A stretch of 64,000 nt of DNA from Streptomyces varsoviensis. GTDB lineage: Bacteria; Actinomycetota; Actinomycetes; Streptomycetales; Streptomycetaceae. The stretch lies in assembly GCF_000718635.1 (NCBI RefSeq), contig NZ_JOBF01000005.1:186001-250000 (forward strand), read 5' to 3'. Shown piece after piece: positions 1 to 7,255 of this stretch. The notes under the pieces were generated by a model. The model had not been told where the DNA came from and ran no database searches. It was given only the letters and a program-made list of their open reading frames with translations. A program made the translations under genes and the position numbers. Every line of letters begins with the position of its first letter. Within the stretch, counting starts at the first letter, position 1.

Positions 1-1
1 A

Positions 2-787
2 GAGCCGACGGCGCAGGCCCCGCAGCCCCCGATGACCGCCGCGGAGAAGGCCCGCGCCGAGGGCCGGCCGCAGATCCTCGCGCCGGGGCTCCAGCCCGCG
101 GCGGTCACCGCCGTGCTGGCCGTACTGCTCGCCGTGGCGGCGCCGCTGCCGCAGGCGGTGCTCGCCCTCCCCGTGGTGCTGCTCCAGGCGGTCACGGCGG
201 CGGGCTGGTTCCGGCTCAACGGCATGTGGCCCGCCCGGCAGGGCATCGCGCTGGCGTTCCTGGCCGGGGTGGTCGCCGACATCGGGCTGCTGGCCACCGA
301 CGCGGACCAGGCGCCCACCGTGCTGATCGGCGCCGTCGGCGTCTGGATCCTGCTGGTCGTGGTCCTCCAGTTGCGCAGCCGCAGCACGCCGGACGAGCGG
401 CTGTACGGGCTCACGGCCGCCGCGGCCGCCGCGGGCCTGGCGGTGCTCGCGGGAGGGCACCTGGCGGCGGACTCCGACGCCGTGGTGGTCGGCGCCCTCG
501 CCGTCGCGGTCGCCGTGCTGGCCCGCGCGCTGCCGCTGCCGTCGGCGGCGTCGCTCGTCGTCTCCCTGGTGGCCGCCGCGGGCGCGGGCGTCGCGGCCGG
601 GCAACTGACCGGCATCGGCCCGTCCGGCGCGCTGCTGGGCGCGGCGGCGGGCGTCTGCGCGCTGGTGGGGCTGCGGGTGGCGAGCTACGACTACCCGTCC
701 CGGTTCGTGCATATGACCGCGGGCGTCGCCCTGCCGCTGGCGGCCGCGGCCCCGGTCGTCTACGTGATCGGCCGCGCGCTGACGTAA
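2..787 (+). CDS. polytopic membrane protein, probably 5'-partial
   Basis: This is an almost entirely hydrophobic, Ala/Val/Leu-rich protein with roughly seven or eight membrane segments and short charged loops (for example RSRSTPDERLYG and RVASYDYPSRF). No catalytic motif is seen and no family is recognised with confidence. The first in-frame ATG is at 32, but it has no Shine-Dalgarno sequence, and the frame is open to the window edge through a Pro/Ala/Glu-rich stretch, so the true start probably lies upstream. The gene precedes a DUF2993 protein on the same strand with a 111-nt gap, which suggests a linked envelope function; that is inference from position only. Confidence 0.7.
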   Translation, partial: EPTAQAPQPPMTAAEKARAEGRPQILAPGLQPAAVTAVLAVLLAVAAPLPQAVLALPVVLLQAVTAAGWFRLNGMWPARQGIALAFLAGVVADIGLLATDADQAPTVLIGAVGVWILLVVVLQLRSRSTPDERLYGLTAAAAAAGLAVLAGGHLAADSDAVVVGALAVAVAVLARALPLPSAASLVVSLVAAAGAGVAAGQLTGIGPSGALLGAAAGVCALVGLRVASYDYPSRFVHMTAGVALPLAAAAPVVYVIGRALT

Positions 788-898
788 CCCGTCGCCCCCT
801 CGTCGGCCACGCCGGCGATCGACTCCGGTTAGGCTCACTGCACGGGCGGGGGGCCTGACCTGGAGCACGCGACCGAGAACGTGGGGGAACCGAAGGCA

Positions 899-1609
899 AT
901 GCGCGGACTGCGAATACTGCTGATCGTCGTGGTGGTGCTGGGCATCCTGTTCGTGGCGGCCGACCGCGTCGCGGTCTACTTCGCCGAGAACGAGGCGGCC
1001 AAGAAGATCAAGAGCAGCCAGAACCTGAGCGAGACGCCGGACGTGTCCATCAAGGGCTTCCCCTTCCTGACCCAGGTGGCCGACTCCAAGCTGGACGAGG
1101 TCCACGTGGGCGTCGACGGCGTCTCGGCCAGCGCGGGCGGCCGCTCGATCCGGGTCACGAAGCTCGACGCCACGCTGCACGACGTGAAGATCAACAGCAG
1201 CTTCTCGTCCGCCACCGCCGACACCGCGACGGGCTCCGCGCACATCTCGTACGCGGACCTCACCAAGGCCGCCGACCCCGGCGTGAAGGTCTCCTACGGC
1301 GGTCGCGACAAGAACGGCACGAGCCAGGTGAAGGTCAGCGCGGGCGTCCCGGTCCCGGTGCTGGGCCGCACGGTGGAGCGCAGCGTGGTCTCGACCGTCA
1401 CGATGGTGCACGGCGACACGATCCGGCTGCACGCGGACAGCGTGCCGGGCCAGGAGATCCCCGGCCTGGAGGGCCTGATCCGCAAGAAGATCGACTTCGA
1501 CCGGAAGATCGACGGGCTGCCCCGGGGGCTCAAGCTCGACAAGATCACCACCAACGAGGACGGCGTGGACATCACCGTCACCGGCTCCCACGTGGAGCTG
1601 GCGGGCTGA
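899..1609 (+). CDS. DUF2993 (LmeA-type) envelope protein
   Basis: The product is a single N-terminal membrane anchor (LRILLIVVVVLGILFVAADRV) followed by an exported domain of about 200 residues. The start of that domain (SIKGFPFLTQV, then KLDEVHVGVDGV) matches the actinobacterial DUF2993 family, whose mycobacterial member LmeA binds phospholipid and acts in lipoglycan synthesis. Alternating short beta-strand-like segments, VDITVTGSHVEL at the end, fit the elongated lipid-binding fold. A GTG is possible 18 nt upstream at 881, but the GGGGGA at 882-887 is better placed as the ribosome binding site for the ATG at 899. The role in lipid handling is inferred from the family. Confidence 0.85.
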   Translation: MRGLRILLIVVVVLGILFVAADRVAVYFAENEAAKKIKSSQNLSETPDVSIKGFPFLTQVADSKLDEVHVGVDGVSASAGGRSIRVTKLDATLHDVKINSSFSSATADTATGSAHISYADLTKAADPGVKVSYGGRDKNGTSQVKVSAGVPVPVLGRTVERSVVSTVTMVHGDTIRLHADSVPGQEIPGLEGLIRKKIDFDRKIDGLPRGLKLDKITTNEDGVDITVTGSHVELAG

Positions 1610-1629
1610 CGTCCCAGGTGGCCGCTCGG

Positions 1630-1697
1630 GGCGGGCCATCGCCCGTCCAGGACGGGCCATCGCCCGCTCAGGACGGGCCATCGCCCGCTCAGGACGG
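1630..1697 (+). repeat. 21-bp direct repeat, three copies
   Basis: Three near-identical 21-bp units (GGGCCATCGCCCG core, itself a small hairpin GGGC-CATC-GCCC) begin at 1630, 1651 and 1672, with a fourth partial copy after 1693. They sit directly downstream of the DUF2993 stop codon and before the sulfur operon. The repeated hairpins could act as a weak terminator; no coding function is supported. Confidence 0.7.
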
Positions 1698-1910
1698 ACG
1701 CCCCGTCCACGCAGCGAGACGCCTACGTCCGTACAGCAGGAACGGCCGGGCGCCCAAGGCCCGTACGGACGCCCGTACGGGCCGCACAGCGCCTTCCCGC
1801 CATATCGGTCAGCCGAGGCGTCCCGCATACATCCCATATCCTGAGACTCTTCATCTCAGCATCCGACACCCCGGTGACACGCGCGCCCGTCCGTCCCTAC
1901 GATCGGCCCT

Positions 1911-1991
1911 ATGAAGCGACAGGCGGATCTCACGAAGCGGCGGGCAGTCGACCTGTGCCGCGTCGCCGCCATGCTCTGTCACAGCGCCTGA
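1911..1991 (+). CDS. putative cysteine-containing leader peptide of the sulfurtransferase operon
   Basis: This is a 26-codon frame starting at ATG 1911. It begins MKRQADLTKRRAVDLCRVAA and ends MLCHSA, with a basic N-terminal half and two Cys codons (residues 16 and 23). It matches the short leader peptides that precede sulfur-assimilation genes in Streptomyces, which carry the same TKRRAVDLCRVA core. In mycobacteria, Cys-rich upstream peptides are known to attenuate sulfur genes when cysteine is sufficient; that mode here is inference. It ends 165 nt before the thiosulfate sulfurtransferase, leaving room for alternative RNA structures. No strong ribosome binding site precedes the ATG, so translation may be leaderless. 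Confidence 0.72.
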   Translation: MKRQADLTKRRAVDLCRVAAMLCHSA

Positions 1992-2156
1992 CGCGACGCT
2001 GACCTCCCGTTCTTCCCTCGGCCCCGTCAATGGGCCCGACGCTCAGCGCCGCCCCCGTGCCGCCGCGCACCTGTGCCGCCGCGCGCCCCCTCGCGCACCC
2101 GCACCGTCGCACCGCGCACCGCCCGCACCGCCGCACCTGCCCCGGAGGAGAGAAAT

Positions 2157-2993
2157 ATGAGCCGCAGCGACGTCCTGGTCGACGCCGACTGGGTCCAGGC
2201 CCGCATCGACGACCCGAAGACGGTCATCGTCGAGGTCGACGAGGACACCTCGGCGTACGACAAGAACCACATCAAGAACGCCGTACGGATCGACTGGAAG
2301 AAGGACCTCCAGGACCCCGTGCGCCGCGACTTCGTCGACCGGGCCGGCTTCGAGGCGCTGCTGTCCGAGAAGGGCATCGCCAACGACGACACGGTCGTCC
2401 TCTACGGCGGCAACAACAACTGGTTCGCGTCCTACGCCTACTGGTACTTCAAGCTCTACGGCCACCAGGACGTGAAGCTCCTCGACGGCGGACGCAAGAA
2501 GTGGGAGCTGGACTCCCGCGACCTGGTCGCCGAGGTGCCCAGCCGCGAGCGGACCCAGTACCGGGCCAAGGAGCAGGACCTGTCCATCCGCGCCTTCCGG
2601 GACGACGCCGTCGCCGCGATCGGGAAGCTCAACCTGGTCGACGTGCGCTCGCCCGACGAGTTCAGCGGCAAGCTGCTCGCCCCGGCCCACCTCCCGCAGG
2701 AGCAGTCCCAGCGCCCCGGCCACATCCCGAGCGCCCGCAACATCCCGTGGTCGAAGGCGGCCAACGACGACGGCACCTTCCGCTCCGACGACGAGCTGAA
2801 GGAGATCTACGAGGCGGCCGGCGTCGACCTGTCCAAGGACACCATCGCGTACTGCCGCATCGGGGAGCGCTCCGCGCACACCTGGTTTGTGCTGCACGAG
2901 CTGCTCGGCCAGGAGAACGTCCGGAACTACGACGGCTCGTGGACCGAGTACGGCTCCCTCGTCGGCGTCCCGATCGAACTCGGCGCCAACTGA
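2157..2993 (+). CDS. cysA: thiosulfate sulfurtransferase (rhodanese, CysA2/SseA type)
   Basis: A two-domain rhodanese of 278 residues. The N-terminal inactive domain holds DTVVLYGGNNNWFASYAYW, and the C-terminal domain holds DVRSPDEFSG and the active-site loop CRIGERS with the catalytic Cys near residue 233. It transfers sulfane sulfur from thiosulfate to thiol or cyanide acceptors in the cytoplasm. The ATG at 2157 is chosen because GGAGGAGAG precedes it; longer in-frame starts lie in repetitive Arg/Pro codons. It is followed 41 nt later by DUF1416/SseC, the same gene pair as cysA2-sseC2 in mycobacteria, and preceded by a Cys-containing leader peptide, so regulation by cysteine supply is likely. 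Confidence 0.92.
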   Translation: MSRSDVLVDADWVQARIDDPKTVIVEVDEDTSAYDKNHIKNAVRIDWKKDLQDPVRRDFVDRAGFEALLSEKGIANDDTVVLYGGNNNWFASYAYWYFKLYGHQDVKLLDGGRKKWELDSRDLVAEVPSRERTQYRAKEQDLSIRAFRDDAVAAIGKLNLVDVRSPDEFSGKLLAPAHLPQEQSQRPGHIPSARNIPWSKAANDDGTFRSDDELKEIYEAAGVDLSKDTIAYCRIGERSAHTWFVLHELLGQENVRNYDGSWTEYGSLVGVPIELGAN

Positions 2994-3034
2994 GCATCCC
3001 TCCCGCTACACCCCTCTACTCTCAAGGACCCCAT

Positions 3035-3322
3035 ATGTGTGGAGCAAAGGCCGGCGGCCCGGACGCGGCGACGATCAAGCCCGGCGAGACCACCATCCAG
3101 GGCTCGGTGACCCGTGACGGCCAGCCCGTGAGCGGCTACGTCCGGCTGCTGGACAGCACCGGCGAGTTCACCGCCGAGGTGCCCACCTCGGCGACCGGGC
3201 AGTTCCGCTTCTACGCGGCCGAGGGCACCTGGACCGTACGCGCGCTGGTGCCGGGCGCGACCGCCGACCGTACCGTCGTCGCGCAGAGTGGCGGGCTCGC
3301 CGAGGTCGCCATCACTGTCTGA
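3035..3322 (+). CDS. sseC: DUF1416 protein (SseC-like)
   Basis: A 95-residue protein starting MCGAKAGGP with a compact beta-sandwich pattern: GSVTRDGQPVSGYVRLLDSTGEFTAEV, then RFYAAEGTWTVRALVPG. It is the DUF1416 family, always found beside CysA-type sulfurtransferases in actinobacteria and called SseC in mycobacteria. The conserved Cys2 near the N-terminus makes a sulfur-carrier or acceptor role attractive, but that is inference. AAGGA precedes the ATG at a good distance. It is co-transcribed with cysA and followed by a strong hairpin terminator. Confidence 0.88.
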   Translation: MCGAKAGGPDAATIKPGETTIQGSVTRDGQPVSGYVRLLDSTGEFTAEVPTSATGQFRFYAAEGTWTVRALVPGATADRTVVAQSGGLAEVAITV

Positions 3323-3420
3323 GCGGCCTGAGCCGACCTGAGTTCGGTCTGAGCCGACCCGGGCCCTGGTACTGGCAGGGGCCCGGACTCCGCCGTCCGA
3401 GGGACGGCACACGCACGGCC

Positions 3421-3468
3421 GAAGGGCCGCACCCCGGGGTTGGACGCCTTGGCGGGGTGCGGCCCTTC
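3421..3468 (+). terminator. strong hairpin, likely terminator of cysA-sseC
   Basis: A perfect 16-bp stem (GAAGGGCCGCACCCCG at 3421-3436 against 3453-3468) surrounds a 16-nt loop, about 100 nt past the sseC stop codon. There is no T-run, as usual for Streptomyces intrinsic terminators. It lies just upstream of the DUF3099 gene and would separate the two transcripts. Confidence 0.8.
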
Positions 3469-3501
3469 GCGCCGCCCGGGTCCCGGTCGTACCGTGGAAC
3501 C

Positions 3502-3780
3502 ATGTACGCGCGAAGGCGCCACCGGTACTTCGCCATGATGGGCACGTGCATCGCGCTGTTCGTCCTGGCGTGGGGTGTCGTACGCATCTGGTCGGTCCCC
3601 GCCGCCGTCGCGATGTGCCTGGTCGCGATGGTGATCCCGCCCGTCGCCGCGATCGTCGCGAACCGCAAGGGCCCCGACGACCGCTGGTGGGACGAGCCGC
3701 CGGACCGGTCCGCGCCCAGCGGGGACAAGGAGTCCGACCGCTGGTGGGACGAGCTGGAGGGCAAGAAGCACCGCCGTTGA
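3502..3780 (+). CDS. DUF3099 small membrane protein
   Basis: A 92-residue protein: basic N-terminus MYARRRHRYF, two adjacent membrane segments (about residues 9-28 and 31-50), then a cytosolic tail in which the motif DRWWDE occurs twice (DDRWWDEPPD and SDRWWDELEG). This matches the actinobacterial DUF3099 family. The function is unknown. The ATG at 3502 is preferred over the upstream in-frame ATG at 3457, because the latter falls inside the terminator hairpin. The duplicated DRWWDE motif is the most conserved-looking feature. Confidence 0.82.
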   Translation: MYARRRHRYFAMMGTCIALFVLAWGVVRIWSVPAAVAMCLVAMVIPPVAAIVANRKGPDDRWWDEPPDRSAPSGDKESDRWWDELEGKKHRR

Positions 3781-3802
3781 CGCCACGGGTTCCGTACGGG
3801 CC

Positions 3803-4168
3803 TCAGTACACGAGGGCCTGCACGCCATCCGCCATGATCTCGCTGACGAAGACCTGCGCGCCCGCGATCCGGGCGCCCTCGATGAGGTCCTTCTCCTCGA
3901 TGCCGCGGCGCGCCGCGCACTGCGTGCACACCGTGATCGTCCCGCCGCCCGCCTGGATGCCCTCGATGAGGTCCGGCAGCGGCGCGGCGTGCGGCAGCTC
4001 GAACTCGGCGGCCCGCCCCGGCAGGCCGAACCACGAGGACTCGCCGGTCAGCCACAGCGACACCGCGACGCCGCTGGCGACGGCGACCGCCGCCACCGTG
4101 AACGCCTGCGAGCACCGCTCGGGCGCGTCCGCGCCCGCCGTCACCTTGATCACGAGCTTCTTCGCCAT
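3803..4168 (-). CDS. DsrE-family protein
   Basis: A 121-residue protein, MAKKLVIKVTAGADAPERCSQAF at the N-terminus, with the family's Cys-containing strand TITVCTQCAARRG and a GAQVFVSEI stretch near the C-terminus. DsrE/TusD-like proteins relay sulfur through a conserved Cys or act as small peroxiredoxin-like proteins. Location next to the cysA-sseC module agrees with a sulfur-relay role, though it is convergent with DUF3099 and not in the same operon. Substrate and partner cannot be told from sequence. Confidence 0.85.
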   Translation of the reverse strand: MAKKLVIKVTAGADAPERCSQAFTVAAVAVASGVAVSLWLTGESSWFGLPGRAAEFELPHAAPLPDLIEGIQAGGGTITVCTQCAARRGIEEKDLIEGARIAGAQVFVSEIMADGVQALVY

Positions 4169-4353
4169 GGGCCCACTCTAGAAGCCCCGCCCAGCCCGCC
4201 CGCTCCCCCGGGACCGGCCCTCGGCCCCTACGGACGCCCGGCCTCCGCGGCGGGCGGCGGGGCGCGGCGGACCTCACAGCGCCGCCGGGAGCGTCGGCGA
4301 CTAGACTCGGCCACGGTCCGTACACCCTCACCATCCGCCCTAGGAGCGCGCTC

Positions 4354-4455
4354 GTGCTTGAGGCATTCTTCACCGCCCTGTTGGTCCTGGTCGCCGTCGG
4401 CGTCATCGCGTTCGCGGGCCTGTCCGTGAAGAAGTTGTACCAGGGCCAGCGCTGA
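4354..4455 (+). CDS. 33-residue membrane peptide, conserved type
   Basis: A very short frame starting GTG (VLEAFFTALLVLVAVGVIAF) followed by AGLSVKKLYQGQR. It is one membrane helix with a basic C-terminal tail, consistent with an N-out/C-in single-pass peptide. AGGAG at 4342-4346 is correctly spaced for the GTG. The frame lies 33 nt before the nitrobindin gene on the same strand. I recognise the VKKLYQGQR tail as typical of a streptomycete family of tiny membrane proteins, but its function is unknown. The good ribosome binding site and clean amphipathic layout support a real gene. Confidence 0.7.
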   Translation: MLEAFFTALLVLVAVGVIAFAGLSVKKLYQGQR

Positions 4456-4488
4456 CCCCCCGCCCCCGCCTACAGATCGCCTGAGCCA

Positions 4489-5052
4489 ATGATCGAGATC
4501 CCGTCCGACCTGAACCCGGACCTCGTGCCCCTCGCCTTCCTCCTCGGCAACTGGGAGGGAGCGGGCGTCGCCGAGTTCCCCGGCACCGAGAAGTGCAACT
4601 TCGGCCAGGAAGTGACCTTCACCCACGACGGCCGCGACTTCCTGGAGTACATCTCGCACAGTTGGGTCCTCGACGGCGAGGGCAAGAAGGTCGCGCCGCT
4701 GGAGTCCGAGACCGGCTACTGGCGGATCGACAAGGACCGCAAGGTCGAGGTCGTGATGGTCCGCGACCAGGGCGTGGTGGAGATCTGGTACGGCGAGCTG
4801 GCCGACCAGAAGCCGCAGATCGACCTGGTGACCGACGCCATCGCGCGGACCGCCGCCGCCGGCCCGTACAGCGGGGGCAAGCGGCTCTACGGCTACGTCA
4901 ACAGCGACCTCATGTGGGTGGGCGAGAAGTCCACTCCGGACGTGCCGCTGCGGCCGTACATGTCGGCGCACCTGAAGAAGGTCGTCGACCCGAGCGAATG
5001 GGCGAAGGACCTCAAGGACCTGCCCGACGACGGCATCGCCTTCTTCAAGTAG
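4489..5052 (+). CDS. nitrobindin / FABP-like heme-binding protein
   Basis: A 187-residue beta-barrel protein of the nitrobindin (DUF1794) family. It carries the signature GNWEGAG at residues 20-26 and a conserved C-terminal His in MSAHLKKV (about residue 161), which is the proximal heme ligand in characterised members. Such proteins bind ferric heme and are linked to nitric oxide and peroxynitrite chemistry in the cytoplasm. The protein begins MIEIPSDLNPDLVPLAFLLG. No strong Shine-Dalgarno is seen. It follows the 33-residue membrane peptide and precedes the cobalamin riboswitch. Confidence 0.88.
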   Translation: MIEIPSDLNPDLVPLAFLLGNWEGAGVAEFPGTEKCNFGQEVTFTHDGRDFLEYISHSWVLDGEGKKVAPLESETGYWRIDKDRKVEVVMVRDQGVVEIWYGELADQKPQIDLVTDAIARTAAAGPYSGGKRLYGYVNSDLMWVGEKSTPDVPLRPYMSAHLKKVVDPSEWAKDLKDLPDDGIAFFK

Positions 5053-5094
5053 GAAGCCCCGGGCGGCGCGCCCGGTCTCCGCACAGGAGGCCCG

Positions 5095-5235
5095 GAGCGG
5101 CCGGCCCGGCACAAACTCAAGATCACGGCCCCGCGGGGAAAGTCCGGTGAGAATCCGGCGCTGACCCGCAACGGTGGGCGGTGCCGCGTGCGAGCGCGCG
5201 GCACCGCGAGCCCGATCACCCGCGGCGGCCACAGC
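5095..5235 (+). ncRNA. cobalamin (B12) riboswitch
   Basis: The core at 5133-5173 reads GGGGAAAGTCCGGTGAGAAT followed by CCGGCGCTGACCCGCAACGG, the diagnostic cobalamin-riboswitch junction (GGGAA, CCGGTGNGAATCCGG, CTGACCCGCAACGGT). A long GC stem follows (GGTGCCGCG against CGCGGCACC, about 5177-5205), then a B12-box-like element GAGCCCGATCACCCGC at 5206-5221. It lies just upstream of the ABC permease, so adenosylcobalamin is expected to switch off the transporter genes. The outer boundaries are approximate. Confidence 0.9.
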
Positions 5236-5346
5236 TCCTGACAACTCGCCGTGGACTGCGAGGGGACGCCGCCCGGCCGAGCGCCGCTCGGGGCAGCCTC
5301 TCCGCACGTACGGAAGCGGCCCGAGGCGAAGGCGACCGACTCCACC

Positions 5347-6441
5347 GTGGCGATCACCTCCCCGGCCGACGGCGCGCGCACCGCGCCCGGCGGCCCGCCC
5401 CCACCGCGCCGCCTGCCCCTGCCGCCGCTGATCGCCGCGCTCGCGGCCGGGCTGCTCCTGTCGCTGGCCTGCGGGGTGGCGATGGGCTACTCCGGCCTGA
5501 CCTGGGGCGCGGTCTTCGGCTATCTGCGGGCCGGGCTGACCGGCGGGACCATTGCGCCCGACGAGGTCTCCGCCTACACCATCGTGTGGGAGCTGCGCTT
5601 CCCGCGCGCGCTGCTGGCCGCGATCGTCGGCGCCGGGCTCTCCGCCATCGGCGTCGCCGTCCAGGCCATGGTCCGCAACGCCCTCGCCGACCCGTTCGTG
5701 TTGGGGATCTCCTCGGGGGCCGCGGTCGGCGCCAACGCCGTGCTGATCTTCGGCGCGCTGGGGGCGCTCGGCGTCTGGGCGCTGTCGGCGGCGGCGTTCG
5801 CCGCGGCGCTCGCCGCGATGGCGCTCGTCTACGCGGCGGCCCGCACCCCGCAGGGCCTCACCCCGCTGCGGCTCGTACTGACCGGCACCGCCATGTACTA
5901 CGGCTTCTCGGCGATCAGCACCCTGATGGTCTTCAGCTCCGACCGGGCCGAGGCCGCGCGCTCCGCGATGATGTGGCTGCTGGGCAGCCTGGGCGGGGCG
6001 TCCTGGGACTCCGTGCCGATCGCTGCCGGCGCCGTACTGGCGGGGCTCGCGCACCTCGCCTTCTCCGCGCGCCGGCTGAACGCCCTGGCCATGGGCGACG
6101 AGACGGCCGCGGCCCTCGGCGTGGACGCCGGGCGGCTGCGCAAGCAGCTCTTCGTCACCGCGGCGGGCGTCACCGGCGCCGTCGTCGCCGTCAGCGGCGC
6201 GATCGGCTTCGTCGGGCTGATGGTCCCGCACATCACCCGGATGCTGGTGGGCGCCGACCACCGGCGCGTGCTGGCGGTGGCCCCGCTGCTCGGGGCCGTC
6301 CTGCTGGTGTGGGTCGACATCATCTCCCGGGTGCTGCTCGCGCCCGTGGAACTCCCCATCGGCGTCATCACGGCCGTCGTGGGCGTGCCCTGCTTCGTGC
6401 TGCTGATGCGCCGCCGCGGCTACACCTTCGGAGGCGCCTGA
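5347..6441 (+). CDS. btuC: FecCD/BtuC-family ABC permease, probable cobalamin uptake
   Basis: A polytopic permease with about nine or ten membrane segments. It shows FecCD/BtuC motifs: WELRFPRALLAAIVGAGL, VQAMVRNALADPFVLGISSG, ALGVDAGRLRKQ and the coupling loop GAIGFVGLMVPHITRMLVGADHR, ending with PVELPIGVITAVVGVPCFV. Placement behind a B12 riboswitch argues for a corrinoid substrate rather than a siderophore. The start is uncertain: the frame opens at GTG 5251, just past the riboswitch, but the GTG at 5347 gives about 364 residues, nearer the family norm. The stop overlaps the ATPase start (TGATG). Confidence 0.88.
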   Translation: MAITSPADGARTAPGGPPPPRRLPLPPLIAALAAGLLLSLACGVAMGYSGLTWGAVFGYLRAGLTGGTIAPDEVSAYTIVWELRFPRALLAAIVGAGLSAIGVAVQAMVRNALADPFVLGISSGAAVGANAVLIFGALGALGVWALSAAAFAAALAAMALVYAAARTPQGLTPLRLVLTGTAMYYGFSAISTLMVFSSDRAEAARSAMMWLLGSLGGASWDSVPIAAGAVLAGLAHLAFSARRLNALAMGDETAAALGVDAGRLRKQLFVTAAGVTGAVVAVSGAIGFVGLMVPHITRMLVGADHRRVLAVAPLLGAVLLVWVDIISRVLLAPVELPIGVITAVVGVPCFVLLMRRRGYTFGGA

Positions 6442-7235
6442 TGCGCGTGGACGTCGAGGACCTGTCGGTCGCGATCGCGGGCGCCCGCATCGTCGAGGAC
6501 ATCACCGTACGGGCCGACAGCGGACAGCTCGTCGGCCTCGTCGGCCCCAACGGCAGCGGCAAGTCGACCCTGCTGCGCTGCGTCTACCGGGCGCTGCGCC
6601 CGGCCGCCGGCACCGTCCGGCTCGACGGCGCGGACCTGCACGCCATGGACGTACGGGAAGGGGCGCGGGCGCTGGCCGCGCTGCCCCAGGAGTCGGTGAA
6701 CGAGTTCGACTTCACCGCCGCCGAGGTCGTCGCCATGGGGCGGCTGCCACACCAGAAGGCCGTCGCGCGCGCCACCGCCGCCGACGCCGCGGCCTGCGCG
6801 GCGGCGCTCGCCCGGGTCGGCGCGGACCATCTCGCGGACCGCGGGTTCCTGACCCTGTCGGGCGGCGAGAAGCAGCGGGTGCTGATCGCCCGCGCGCTGG
6901 CCCAGGAGTCGCGGGTGCTGGTCCTCGACGAGCCGACGAACCACCTCGACATCGCCCAGCAGCTCGAAGTCCTGTCGCTGGTGCGCGGCAGCGGGCTGAC
7001 GGTGCTCGCCGCGCTGCACGACCTGAACCTGGCCGCCGGCCACTGCGACGTGCTGTACGTCATCGCCGGGGGCCGGATCGTGGCCTCGGGCCCGCCGCAC
7101 GAGGTACTGACCCCCGAACTGCTCGCCGAGGTCTTCGGGGTACGGGCGCACCGCGTCCCGCATCCGGAGTCCGGCGCCCCGCAGCTCCTCTTCGACCGGC
7201 TCCCCGCCGCGACCACCACCCCCGCCGCCCCATGA
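6441..7235 (+). CDS. btuD: ABC transporter ATPase, probable cobalamin uptake
   Basis: A 264-residue ATPase with Walker A GPNGSGKST (residues 35-43), signature LSGGEKQ (139-145), Walker B VLVLDEP (159-165) and H-loop His193 (AALHDLNLA). It is the FepC/BtuD type, which powers FecCD permeases. Its ATG overlaps the permease stop, and its own stop overlaps an ATG of the binding-protein frame, so the three genes are translationally coupled behind the B12 riboswitch. Confidence 0.92.
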   Translation: MRVDVEDLSVAIAGARIVEDITVRADSGQLVGLVGPNGSGKSTLLRCVYRALRPAAGTVRLDGADLHAMDVREGARALAALPQESVNEFDFTAAEVVAMGRLPHQKAVARATAADAAACAAALARVGADHLADRGFLTLSGGEKQRVLIARALAQESRVLVLDEPTNHLDIAQQLEVLSLVRGSGLTVLAALHDLNLAAGHCDVLYVIAGGRIVASGPPHEVLTPELLAEVFGVRAHRVPHPESGAPQLLFDRLPAATTTPAAP

Positions 7236-7255
7236 CCCTAAGGACGTCCCCCGAC

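Noticed and set aside
1618..1914. A 98-codon frame after the DUF2993 gene
   Set aside because: It translates the 21-bp repeat (GPSPAQD repeated) and has no start signal.
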